A stretch of DNA of 64,000 nt. Origin: Sorghum bicolor (taxonomy: Eukaryota; Streptophyta; Magnoliopsida; Poales; Poaceae). The notes under the pieces were generated by a model, which ran no database searches, was not told the DNA's origin, and saw only the letters and a list, made by a program, of their open reading frames with translations. Position numbers and translations under genes: made by a program. The stretch lies in assembly GCF_000003195.3 (NCBI RefSeq), contig NC_012870.2, positions 39,585,491-39,649,490 on the forward strand. Reading direction: 5' to 3'. Positions 35,683 through 47,608 of this stretch are shown piece by piece. Positions within the stretch are counted from its first letter, which is position 1. Each line of letters opens with the position of its first letter.

Positions 35683-36958
35683 ATGTTGGGTATTTTAAAC
35701 GCAAACAGAAAAATCCGCAAGCGCACGGATACCGAAGTAGCTTTCACCCGGGAATATTCCAGAGTATCGATTTTCCACAGGGAACGTGAGTGTACTAATT
35801 AAGATCCAAGATCGTCCAAGGATAACTATATAATTATTTTTGGTGGGAAGAGAGGAAGTTTCGTGAGAGTTCTCTAGTTGATCTAAGAATCAAGAATTAC
35901 TTCAAGATTATCTATTTCTGAACATCAGAACACTAACCACAGAAAGAGATGAGAAGGGGGCTAGGAAGCTCTGACTACGGTCCTACAAACACCGATCCGA
36001 ACGAGGTGGAATACGTCCACCATTAGGGCTGTCACTACCCTAGGGCTACCACAACAATCCGCAGGATTGGGTGCAATTCCAGGTAATTGCAAGACTAAAC
36101 ACCACGTCTAATCTATTAATTACTACTCTAGCGTTTCAAAGACTAGAGCACTTGATGCAAGCAGGAATCCAATAAATAACTTGAATGTAAATAAAGTAAT
36201 TAAAGAACTTAGGAATTATGAATTGAAGAACCTGGAGAACGATGAAGAACGAACCAGTTGCTGTAAAAGTACAATGTTGAGGAAGATCCGACAGATCCGG
36301 CTCCTCCTCCTCCACTCTCCTCTTCTCTCTCCCTATTTTCTAGATTACAACTAGAACTAACTAGAACTAGAGGAACTAGAACAGAACTAGATGAACTAGA
36401 ACTAGAACTAGATGAACTAGAGCTAGAACTAGATGAACTAGAGGGATCCTCTCTACTTGGATGAAGAATTGAAACCCTAACTTTGATTCTGTAGAAGAGG
36501 TATGATCTCTAGGGGCCAGGGGACCTTGCTTATATAGTCTTTTCAGATGAATCTGGGCCGTCGGATCAAACCGACATTGATCGCACGGTTTTCGTTGATC
36601 CTTTAGGTCGGTGGAGCATGATCCCCGAGTTGTACCCTGATTGGGCAGAATAGGAGGGCGGGCGCCCTAAGGACTAGGGCGGGCGCCCTGTCCCTGAGCC
36701 CTCTCAGCTTCCGCTTTGTTTCCGTGGCTTTTGGAGTCTTCTAGATGATAGAAAATTGCGCAGCACGTTCATATCTCTATGTAAACTTGACGTGTGGGCC
36801 TTTCTTCCGTATTTCCTGATAACCCCCTGCAGAAATAGACAAACACCAAAACTCGTGGAATTCTATCAGATAAAACCCTAAGTCTGGGTGTTAGTTGCAT
36901 TTGGATCCTTTTTCATGATTAGTTGATTGTTAAATGTGAGCATTAAGGACCGTCAACA
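35683..36958 (-). repeat. 3' LTR of minus-strand element D
   Basis: On the minus strand it starts TGTTGACGGTCCTTAATGC at 36958 and ends AAATACCCAACA at 35683. The minus-strand purine tract AAGCTTGGGGCAA (36961-36973) lies immediately upstream, which marks it as a 3' LTR. A TATA-like TATATAAG lies near 36527-36537. The U3 carries two GGGCGGGCGCCC copies at 36656-36692. It sits in element C at CCTAGAGATA. Confidence 0.85.
36349..36443. repeat. Minisatellite of ACTAGA-type units in LTR D
   Basis: About 95 bases are built from variants of GAACTAGA and GATGAACTAGA, downstream of the TATA box (R/U5 side). This expansion is absent from LTRs E and F. Confidence 0.75.
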
Positions 36959-39139
36959 AGTTGCCCCAAGCTTAACCTTTGCTCGTCCCTGAGCAAAGAT
37001 GGACTCAAGAGTTTCTGCAGTGGTTTCATGCCTTAAAGATACACATGCGTTCAAACAAGATCTCATCTCTGGGTTAGGGTAAAATATTAAGATTTAAACT
37101 TACTCATTTTACCTTCCACCATGGGGCTTGCAACCGTCACTTGTGTCTTGAGCAGTTAAAAGATAGAACGGTCTCGAGAAGCGCCATGTCTCTTGTTCTT
37201 TAATTAACTATAGCTCTGGAGTTTTTGCAGATTTTCAAATAAAACTCAGAGATTCCTTGTATGACTCTCTCTAGTCTCTCTTTTGTGGTATTTCTAGATC
37301 CTTACCAAGGCAGTAATGGTGTATGCCTTCTCTCAAAATATGTGGTAATTTTGGTATGAGGCATAGTGGTATTGCCTTCTCTCTCACCCTACTCTAATAA
37401 GGTTTTGATATCTGGAGCTCATAGGTGGGAGACAGCTAAAACATACTTACAAGACATTTATTGCATAGTCAAACCATAGATCTAGAAGAACAAGTCAATA
37501 AGTCAAATCAAGATGTGCATGTGTGGCGAATGAATGGTGTATGGTGATGATGGTGATAACAATGGTGAAAGTCTAATTCTACTTGTGCTCTTTTGAGGGG
37601 ATACATACCTTTCTTGCTCTTTTGAAACTTTTTTAGGAGAATGAGATGCTCTATATTTTCTTTTTCTTTTCTCTCAGGTGGGTATCTTGTACCCCTAATT
37701 CTACTGTCGGACACTTGTCCATTTTTACCTCCCGTCTCACTTTTTCTTTTCTTTTGAGGTTCCGGGCACTTGCCCCTTTTGATTTCCTTGTATCTTCTTT
37801 TTTTAGAGCACTCACCTCTTTAAATAATGTAGCAAGTGGTAGTAACTGAAATAACTTGAGCATTTATTTCACAGGGGAAAACAGAAATCGGAGAATGTTT
37901 TTGGCTATTCTCTCTCGGATTAGGAGAAGAATATTTTTGGGTGGTTCTGGAGATGGAAATGAGTGGATGTATGTGGATGCGTACTTCCAGAGTAGAAGCA
38001 GCTTGTCTGAGTGAACGTGCAAGTGAATCTTGATTTAACCACATGATAAGCTCCTAAGGGTCTACACAGCTTGACCACACTCAATGCTCATAAGCAGTAA
38101 AAAGTAAATGTATGGTTCAAAGTCTGGCAAGCATGTATATATGGCTGTGGTAGGATTTTAAACTCGCATCATACAGGAACTCACCATGCAACATTTTAAA
38201 GATTTTCAAAGATAAAATTCTCCAGAATTCTAGCATCTCTAGGAACAGATAAACAGCAGCTCAACCTTCCCATATCGTATCCGTTAACGACTTAGACTTT
38301 AGATCAAGTACTCTTCCCACAAGTTTAGGTTTAGAGCAAATCTTAATTAATCACAGTCATGCCTAAACTTGAGAGAGATTTCAATTTTGAGAATTAGTCA
38401 TGGCAGAGCAACTATTCATCATTTCCATGTGAGAGCTTATCATGAGGGTTCATAGCAAACTTTATTTATTTATTTATTTAGGAAACTAAGCAAAGATATA
38501 TATAAAAGCACAAAATCTTTATTTGGGTTTATATGATTATGCATCTTTTTATTATTAGAGTAAAATATAAACGTGAGTAGAACACTTAGCTGGATAAATG
38601 GGGGTGCTCTCCCCCAAGCTGGATTTTGACGTAATTCCTTTTGATGTAGCAGGTGGCGGAGGTGTATTTGAATGTCGGCAGCACCCTGACAGTGATTAGG
38701 ATGTCCTCCGTCTGATAGTCTTCTTTGATCCTTGAATTTTGTGGAGCTCAAATAGACAACAAAGCTTTGTGGAACTGGTTAAGTGTTAGCATAAATATCT
38801 AGCCTTTATCATGTTGAGCCTCCTCAATAAATGTTACTCTCTTTAGTAGGATCATAAATTTATTTTTATAATTTTGTTTTTATAGGATAGGAATATATTT
38901 ATTTTATTTTTATGCCACCATAGTGAATGTACTTATGGGTTTTATGCCATGAGCATACTCACATGGGGCTTACTATTTTTAACATTTTTATTTTCTTTTC
39001 AAGATAGCATGAACCTGATTGACTAAGCAAACTATTTTAAATAATTGAAAGGAAAAGGATAACTACCAAGTTTAGCTCTTGGCAAGACGTTCGGTGTTTT
39101 TAAGTCCTCCGAACGGGACTCTCCGTTTTCTCAGTCGTC
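36959..39139 (-). other. Element D 3' non-coding region
   Basis: This is the reverse counterpart of 44.22-46.4 kb in element E. It has the terminal purine tract at 36961-36973 and an internal AGCTTGGGGGAGAG at 38607-38620 (minus strand). A pyrimidine-rich stretch lies near 37.65-37.80 kb. No coding sequence was recognised. Confidence 0.65.
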
Positions 39140-40033
39140 CTAGGATTCGCTGGATGGCGTAGTCAGTGGTTCCGGCGGCGCATGGTCTTCATGTACAACT
39201 ATCTTCTCTCTACACACCTGACTCGGTGCTACAGTCTCCTCAGGACAGTTCTGTTCAAGTTGTATGTCTTCAGATCTTATCACTTCTCCTTCATAGTCCT
39301 CCCATGCGTCCTTGATAATTTGCCTCCTCTGGTTGCGGTTGCGTCGTCTTCTTCTTGTCCTGACCTGCTTAGAGTCTTCAACGATATAGTTAGGGTCAGT
39401 AAAATAGCGGTGTACCTTCTCTGAGGAGAAGTGCATGTGGACTTCTCCGGTTCCAATGTAGATGACTGTTTTAACGGTGTTGATGAACGGTCTGACAAGG
39501 ATGATGGGTGGATAGTACTCGTCTTCTCCCATGTCAATAACCTGAAAGTCTTTTGGAATGTTTGATCTGCCATCTGGAGCTAAATGTATGTTGGTTTTAG
39601 GGGCATGGTTCCGAACAGGAGCTGATAGGTGACTACGGCCATTATGTTGACGCCCGACCTGGTGTCGCAAAGCGTCTTGTGGAAGTTGTATCCATTAATG
39701 GAGCACTGGATGCTTGGCATACTTGGGTCGTCCTTTTTGGCCAGGAACGGTGACTTAAGTCGACGATCTTGACCTCCTTGAACTTTAGTGTCCATCATAG
39801 CTGACTCGGTCTACATTTGCTTGTTCCTGTTCCTCCTGTTGGTCCTCTTCCTCGGTTTATGTCGGGATTGCTCTGAGATTTGTGTAGTCTTGTTCTTGAA
39901 GGAAAAACGTCTCCTTCCTCCCCTCGATGTAGAAACTGATCTTGGCAGTGCTAGCGTAGATGATAGCTCCCGAGGTGTTCAGGAATGGCCTCCCTAGGAT
40001 GATGGGTGCCCTCTCATCAGTACCAGTCTCTAT
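39140..40033 (-). pseudogene. Element D, end of protease 1 and protease 2
   Basis: From 40033 downward come the end of protease 1 (APIILGRPFLNT, then SAIIYAS-like and FYIEGRKETF), a basic linker, and protease 2 with DDPSMPSIQCSINGYNF, CDTRSGVNIMAV and YYPPIILVRPFINTVK. The terminal basic/acidic tail has RRRRNRNQRRQIIKDAWEDY. Frame changes near 39.62 kb and 39.8 kb and the Gly-to-Arg change in the active-site loop show decay. Gag is absent because element E begins at 40034 within protease 1. Confidence 0.8.
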
Positions 40034-41685
40034 TGTTGACGGTCCTTAAGTATCAAATTTAATTATCAAATAAATAAAGAAAAGGATCCAAATGAAATCA
40101 ACGTCTAGACTTTGGGTTTTATCTGACAGAATTCCACGAGTTTTGGTGTTTGTCTATTTCTATAGGGGGTTATCAGGAAATATGGAAGAAAGGCCCACAC
40201 GTCGGGATTACATAGAGATATCAACGTGCCGCACAATTATCTTACATCTAGAAGACTCCAGAAGCCACGGGAAGGAAGCAGGGCCGAACGGGGCCAGGAC
40301 CTGGGCGCCCGCCCAGTTGCCTGGGCACCCGCCCACCTCTGAAGTCCAATCAGGACTCTGTTTCGGGGGAGATCTCCATCGACCTAAAGGATCAAGGATA
40401 ACCGTTCAATCAATGTCGGTTTGATCCAACGGCCCATATTCACTTGAAGGGACTATAAAACCAGACCCCCCTGACCCCTGGAGGAGAGAGCCTCTCAACC
40501 CTAATTCATTATTCTCAAGGGAGAAGAAGCCTCTGATCAAGATTAGTGCCACCACATCAATTAGACATCTAGATTAGCATAGCTACATAGGATTAGAACT
40601 AGAAGGAGTCAATCTTCGATTGGTTTCCGGATCTGTCAAGAGGATTCTTGGTAATTCTCTAATTGTGCTTCTAATTGTTCTTCTAATCATATTTGTTCTT
40701 CAATATTATGAATATGACTTTGTTCTACTTCAATATATTGCTTATGACTTTGCTCTACTTGTTTATATTCAAGATTATATTGTTCTTAGTTTATCATAGT
40801 TATGTACTTGGCTTAGTTAGATTGGATCTATATACATGCTTAGGATCGTATAGCGTTTATCCATCGGATCCATGGGTAAATGATAGATATTGTGTAGGCG
40901 TGGTGCTTATACAGTATTTATCTGCGATTGTACCCAATATGCCAGATCGTGGGATAGTTCGTGGTAGTGATAGCTTCATTGATTCTTATGTAGTCCCCCT
41001 CTCGTGTATTGGGCTGGCAGAGCAATATTATTACAGGAGAGTGATTGCTATGTTTCTCATTTACCTTGCTAATATCACTATGCATGGGCGTAGTATTGTC
41101 TCGCAATGATTGCTAAGTATGCTTGCACTAACTATGATAATGCTAGACTATATAGTTGAGAATAACTTAGGAAATAATGTTGTAGTTCATTCTAATACCA
41201 TGCTAATGACTTTCTAGAGTATCTAATTGAGGTGCTTATCATATTTATATGTGGCTGATCAGATCAATTATCTTTGTCACTATTCATTATTTCATATATC
41301 TTTTATGTGACATTTATGCCTGTATGAAAGAGTTAGATAAATGTTCTCAATTATACATGCAATGATAGATACTCAATCTCATATTCTATTCTGTAATCAA
41401 TATTGATGATTGTTAATCCCTTCCCAGTGGTAAAAATATAAATAACGATACCTGGAATACTTACTGGTTAAAATGCTACATCGGTATTAATCTGTGCGCT
41501 TGCAGATCCCATTCATTATTTATTTAGAAGAGCAATTGCATATTTCAATACCGCGTCTCTCATGTCATGCTGGGGATGACAACTTGGCTTAAGTTGTATG
41601 AGGGATAGGTTTGGCATTTTTGGCACCGTTACTAGAATTAGAAAACTAAGTCTACTTTTGGTAATGATGTTAAGAATACCCAACA
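40034..41685 (+). repeat. 5' LTR of element E
   Basis: TGTTGACGGTCCTTAAG ... AGAATACCCAACA, 1652 bases. The TATA box TATAAAA lies at 40454-40460. The GC block (GGGCGCCCGCCC, then GGGCACCCGCCC) lies at 40302-40343. It is very similar by eye to the partial LTR at 46407 and the LTR at 47609. Confidence 0.92.
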
Positions 41686-41693
41686 AGTATTTT

Positions 41694-41711
41694 TGGCGCC
41701 GTTGCCGAGGA
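41694..41711 (+). other. tRNA-Asp primer binding site, element E
   Basis: TGGCGCCGTTGCCGAGGA, one mismatch to the tRNA-Asp 3' complement, 8 bases after the LTR. Confidence 0.85.
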
Positions 41712-41844
41712 AGGTTGATTACTAATCAAGAATGGATATAGATTTTCGAGTTATCATTCGCATCACTAATATGATTGAGCTTATCTATTCTCTCATACAG
41801 TTTTACCCCGATATTTTTCTATTTTACCTTATGCAGGGGAATGT

Positions 41845-44219
41845 ATGAATTGAAGACATCTTCCAGGAAATTTTGTTGGCAATCCCAAAGCGTTATTCAA
41901 AAAAACTAGAGCCAAGCTCAAGAAGAGATCATCAACACTTCAGCAAGAAGCTTCATCCAATTAAGAAGATCACCGAAACTTGTCTTCAGAGTTCAAAGCC
42001 ATGGCGAACAAATCAATCCGCGAGTTCTCAGCTCCCACTACGGACAACATCCGCACTGGACCTGCTGCAGAGATCGATGGCAACTTTGAGCTCAAGCTTG
42101 GACTTATCAACAAGGTGCAATCCAACCAGTTCTGTGGGAAGGCACACGAAGATGCTAGTGCTCATCTCCAACACTTCCTGGAGATATGCAGCACATTTAC
42201 CATATCAGGAGTCCCCAGAGATGCTATACTACTTTGCCTCTTCCCATTTTCACTGTTAGGAAGAGCGAAGCAGTGGTTCTACGCTACAAAGGAGAAGAAT
42301 ACTACGTGGGCACTCTGTTCAACAAACTTCCTGGCTAAGTTCTTTCCCATGGGCAAGACCAATGCTCTCCGTGGGAAGATTACAAGTTTTCAGCAACAAA
42401 ATGATGAATCTGTTCCAGAAGCATGGGAGCGCTTTCAAGACTATATCCTAGAATGTCCCCATCATGGAATGGAGAGTTGGCTACTGATGTAGACATTTTA
42501 TCATGGGCTCGGCAACAGTGCCCGAGAGACCATGGATGCTGCAGCTGGAGGAGCATTCTTATCACTTACTATACCACAAGCCACAACTCTTGTGGAGAAG
42601 ATGGCGTCCAATCAAGGCTGGAATGAGGAGAGGACCCAGACACGCAAGAGAGGTGGAGGTATGCATCAGCTCATGGAGATAGACATGATGTTTGCAAAGC
42701 TAGACCTGCTCATGAAGAAGCTCGATGATAGAGCTGGAGATAAGAAAGAAGTTATGCACATCTACGACTCTCACATGACTTGTGAGGAGTGTGGAGATAC
42801 TGGACACTCAGGCAATCACTGCCCTGAGATGCTTGAGGATGTGAACTACATCAACAACAACAACTACTACTACTACAACCGTCCTCAACAAAATCAAGGT
42901 CGGAATGAACAGAGGCCTAACTACTCAGGATTAGAATCTGCAAATCTTGTAGACATGTTTGATGCAGGTAATAACTCGAGTAACCCCGTCACTGAATTCA
43001 CTACTGACCTTCTGCCGGTCAAGAGAGGCGACCCCGGACGCCCCGTTATCCCAATCTCCTTCGGCATGGTGGACGTCCTAGAAGCACTCTGCGACTTTGG
43101 CTCTAGCGTCAACATTATACCCAGGGTACTCTATGAAAAATTCTTTACATATCCTAAACAACCATGTGTTTGTAGTTTGCAGATCAGGCATTAAGTTTTA
43201 CAAAAGGAATATTGAAGAACCTTTGCGTCTGAGTTGGTACCTTATACGCCCTAGCAGACTTCTTGGTGATAGAGACCGGTAATGATGAGAGAGAACCCAT
43301 CATCTTAGGGAGGCCATTCTTGAACACCTCGGGAGCTGTCATCTATGCCAGTGCTGCCAAGATCAGTTTCTACATCAAAGGGAGAAAGGAGACGTTTTTC
43401 TTCAAGAACAAGACTACACAAATCCCAGATCAATCCTGACGTGAATCAAGGAAGAGGACCAACAGGAGGAACAGGAACAAGCAAGTGTGGACCGAGTCAG
43501 CTAAGATGGACACTACAGTTCATGGAGGCCAAGATCACCAACTTAAGTCACCGTTTTTGACCAAGAAGGACGACCTAGGAATGCCAAGCATCTACTGCTC
43601 CATAAATGGATACAACTTCTACAAGACAACTTGTGACACCGGATCGGGCGTCAACATAATGGCCGCAGTCACCTATCGGCTCTTGTTCGGAACCATGCCC
43701 CTAAAACCAATATACATTGAGCTCCAGATGGCAGATCAGACGTTTCGAGAAGTTAAAGGAACAGTAACTGATGTCCCAGTCAAAATAGACGATCATTTTG
43801 TCTACACAGACTTTCAGGTTATTGACATGGGAGAAGATGAGTATGATCCACCCATCATCCTTGGAAGACCGTTCCTCAGCACCGTTAAAGCAATAATCTA
43901 CATTGGAACCGGAGAAGTCCATATGCACTTCCCCTCAGAGAAGGTACGCCGTTATTTTACTGACCCTAACTATATCGTTGAAGAATCTAAGCAGGTAAGA
44001 AAACGACGCAACCGCAACCAGAGGAGGCAAATCATCAAGGACGGATGGGCAGACTATGAAGGAGAAGTTGTAAGGTCAGAAGACGTACAGTTTAAACAGA
44101 ATTATCCAAAGGAGACCGTAGCACCGAGTCAGGTTTGGAAAGAGAAGATAACCATACATGAGAAGGAGGCGCTGCCGGAAGTACCGACTCCGCCACCCAA
44201 CGAATCCCAGGACAATTGA
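41845..44219 (+). pseudogene. Element E gag with tandem retropepsin-like domains
   Basis: The start at 41845 is homologous to the F start but is followed at once by TGA. Another TAA and the TAG at 42490-42492 break gag. The readable order is capsid (NQFCGKAHEDASAHLQHFLE, LFPFSLLGRAKQWFYATKEK), CCHC knuckle CEECGDTGHSGNHC near 42.78 kb, Asn/Tyr/Gln-rich linker, protease 1 with CDFGSSVNIIP (43.09 kb), and protease 2. About 270 bases between knuckle and protease 1 are missing in frame relative to F. Protease 1 is frameshifted after FFTYPK. Protease 2 lies in a clean 244-codon frame (43485-44219) with CDTGSGVNIM, DPPIILGRPFLST and a tail RKRRNRNQRRQI. No reverse transcriptase or integrase follows. 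Confidence 0.88.
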
Positions 44220-46406
44220 GAAAACAGAGAGTCCCGTTCGGAGGACTTAAAAACACCGAACGTCTTGCCAAGACGTAAACTTGGTAGTTATCCTTTCCCT
44301 TCCAATTATTTTAGTTTACTTAGTTAATCATGTTCATACTATCCTAAAAAGAAAATAAAAATGTTAAAACAGTAAGCCCCATGTGAGTATACGAGTGGCA
44401 TAAAACCCCGTAAGTACATTCACTGTGGTGGCATAAAAATAAAATAAATATTTCTTTTCTGCTTTATAAAATAAAAATATAAAAATAGGGAGTAACATTT
44501 ATTGAGGAGTCTCAACATGATAAAGGCTAGATATTTATGCTATCACTTAATCAGTTCCACAAGTTTTGTTGTCTATTTGAGCTCCACAGAATTTAAGAAT
44601 CAAGAAGACTAGCAGATGGAGGACATTCTAATCGCTGTTAGAATGCTGCTGACTTTCAAATACACCTCTGCCACCTGCTAGCTACATCAAAAGAAATTAC
44701 GACAAAATTCAGCTTGGGGGAGAGCACCCCCATTTATCCCGATAAGTATTAGTATCTATCTATCTATATACTTATACTATATTAGTATCTATCTATCTAT
44801 ATACTTATACTATATTAAAATATAGATATACATAACTATGAAAAACCAAATAAAGATCTTGTGCTTATATATATATATCTTTTACTTAGTGAGTTTAATA
44901 AATAAATAAAGTGGCTATGCTAATCTGAATCTTAATAATAAAACTCTAGCATGGATATGATGAATAGTTGCTCTGCCTAATTTGCAAATTTGAAGTTCTT
45001 TCTCAAGTTTAGACATAACTGTTATAATTTAAAGCTTGCTCTAAACCTAAACTTTGTGGGAAGAAAACTTGATCTGAAGTCTAAGTTGTTAACAGATACG
45101 ATATGGGAAGGTTGAGCTGCTGTTTATCTGTTCCTAGAGATGCTAGAATTCTGGAGAATTTTATCTTTGAAAATCTTTTAAATGTTGCATGATGAGTTCC
45201 TGTATGATGAGAGTTTAAATTCCTACTACAGCCATATATACATGCTTGCTAGACTTTGAGCCACACATTTACTATTTACTGCTTATGAGCATTGAGTGTG
45301 GTCAAGCTGTGTAGACCTTTATGAGCTTGTCATGTGGTTAAATCAAGATTCACTTGCACGTTCACTCATATATGCTACTTCTACTCCAGAAGTACCATCC
45401 ACATATATCCACCCATTTCCATCTCCGGAATCACCCAAAAATATTCTACTCCTAATCCGGGAGAGAATAGCCAAAAATATCTCTATTTTTTTCTGTGAAA
45501 TAAATGCTCAAGTTATCTTATTACTACCACTTGCTATATTATCTCAAGAGATGAGTGCTCTAAAAAAAAGAGAAAAAAAGGATACGAGGAAATAAAAAGG
45601 GGCAAGTGCCCGGAACCTCGAAAGAAAAAAAAAGAGTGAGATGAGAGGTAAAAATGGACAAGTGTCCGACAGTAGAAATAGGGGTACAAGATACCCACCT
45701 GAGAGAAAAGAAAAATAAGAGCATCTCATTCTCCCCATAAAATTTTAGAAAGCAAGAAAGGTATGTATCCCCTCAAAGAGCAAAAGTAGAATTAGACTTT
45801 CACCATTGTTATCACCATCATCACCATACACCATTCATTCGCCACACATGCACATCTTGATTTGACTTATTGATTTGTTTCTTTGGATCCATGGTTTGAC
45901 TATACAATAAATGTCTTGTAAGTATGTATACTTTATCTCCCACCTATGAGCTCCAGATATAAAAGCCTTATTAGAGTAGGGTGAGAGAGAAGGCAATGTC
46001 ACTATGCCTCATACCATAAATACCACATATCTTGAGAGAAGGCATATACCATCACTGCCTTGGTAAGGATCCAGAAATACCATAAAAAAGAGATCTAAGA
46101 GAATCATACAAGGAATCTCTGAGTTTTATTTGAAAATCTGCAAAAACACCAGAGCTATAGCTGATCAAGAATAAGAGACATGGCACTTGACTAGACTGTT
46201 CTATCTTTTAACTACTCAAGACAGAAGTGACGGTTACAAGTCCCATGGTGAAGGTAAAGTAAGTAAATTTTAAGTCTTGCCAGTTTACTCTAACTCAGAG
46301 ATGAGACTTTATTTAAAAAGCATGTGTACCGTCAATTTTTAAGTATTGCAGCAACTTCTAATCTATCCTTGCTCACGAACAAGCAAGAGGTAAGCTTGGG
46401 GGAGTT
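44220..46406 (+). other. Element E 3' non-coding region with two purine tracts
   Basis: 2.2 kb without coding sequence before the 3' LTR. AACGTCTTGCCAAGACGT lies just after the stop codon (near-palindrome, about 44258-44275). AGCTTGGGGGAGAG lies at 44711-44724, and the terminal tract AAGCTTGGGGGAG at 46392-46404 directly precedes TGTTGACGG. A 33-base tandem duplication at 44751-44816 is made of TATC/TATA words. The conserved length among C, D, E and F suggests cis functions such as packaging or replication signals. Confidence 0.65.
44751..44816. repeat. 33-bp tandem duplication
   Basis: Two copies starting AGTATCTATCTATCTATATA, at 44751 and 44784. Element F has only one diverged copy at the same place, so this arose within E. 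Confidence 0.8.
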
Positions 46407-47608
46407 TGTTGACGGTCCTTAAGTATCAAATTTAATTATCAAATAAATAAAGAAAAAGATCCAAATGAAATCAACATCTAGACTTAGGGTTTTATCTGAC
46501 AGAATTCCATGAGTTTGGTGTTTGTCTATTTCTGCAGGGGGTATCAGAAAATACGGAAGAAAGGCCCACACGTCGGGATTACATAGAGATATCAACGTGC
46601 CGCGTAATTATCTTACATCTAGAAGACTCCAGAAGCCACGGGAAGGAAGCGGAGGCCGAACGGGGCCAGGACCTGGGCGCCCGCCTAGTTGCCCTGGGCG
46701 GCCGCCCACCTCTGGAGTCCAATCAGGACTCTGTTTCGGGGGAGATCTCCACCGACCTAAAGGATCAAGGATAACCGTTCAATCAATGTCGGTTTGATCC
46801 AATGGCCCATATTCACTTGAAGGGACTATAAAACCAGACCCCCTGGCCCCTGGAGGAGAGAGCCTCTCAACCCTAATTCATTATTCTGAAGGGAGAAGAA
46901 GCCTCTAATCAAGATTAGAGCCACCACATCAATTAGACATCTAGATTAGCATAGCTACATAGGATTAGAACTAGAAGGAGTCAATCTTCGATTGGTTTCC
47001 GGATCTGTCAAGAGGATTCTTGGTATTTCTCTAATTGTGCTTCTAATTGTTCTTCTAATCATTTTTGTTCTTCAATATTATGAATATGACTTTATTCTAC
47101 TTCAATATATTGCTTATGACTTTGCTCTACTTGTTTATATTCAAGATTATATTGTTCTTAGTTTATCATAGTTATGTACTTGGCTTAGTTAGATTGGATC
47201 TATATACATGCTTAGGATCGTATAGCGTTTATCCATCGGATCCCTGGGTAAATGATAAATATTGTGCTGGCGTGGTGCTTATACTGTATTTATCTGCGAT
47301 TGTACCCAATATGCCAGATCGTGGGGTAGTTCGTGATAGTGACAGCTTCATTGATTCTAATATAGTCCCCCTCTCGTGTATTGGGTTGGCAGAGCAATAT
47401 TATTACAGGGGAGTGATTGCTATGTTTCTCATTTACCTTGCTAATATCACTATGCATGGGCCTAGTCTTGTCTCGCAATGATTGCTAAGTATGCTTGCAC
47501 TAACTATGATAATGCTAGACTATATAGTTGAGAATAACTTAGGAAATATTCTTGTAGTTCGTTCTAATAACATGCTAATGACTTTCTAGAGTATCTAATT
47601 GAGGTGCT
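46407..47608 (+). repeat. 3' LTR of element E, interrupted
   Basis: It starts TGTTGACGGTCCTTAAG right after the purine tract. The TATA box lies at 46827-46833. It runs in parallel with the 5' LTR until AATTGAGGTGCT (corresponding to about 41237), where element F starts. The missing 450 bases should begin TATCATATTTATATG and lie beyond the right end of F. Confidence 0.88.

Noticed and set aside
37640..37870. Pyrimidine-rich stretch in element D as a polypyrimidine regulatory site or gene
   Set aside because: It is the reverse of the AG-rich non-coding part of element E at 45.55-45.75 kb, with no independent signal.
40918..41106. 62-aa minus-strand frame conserved in three LTR copies
   Set aside because: Same reason: identity between young LTRs, with no coding signature or start context.
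40693..41109. 138-aa frame repeated at 47065 and 48248 as a conserved protein
   Set aside because: It lies in the R/U5 part of the LTR, is kept only because the LTRs are recent copies, and the F copy is interrupted by a stop. Leu/Tyr-rich content reflects AT-rich DNA.
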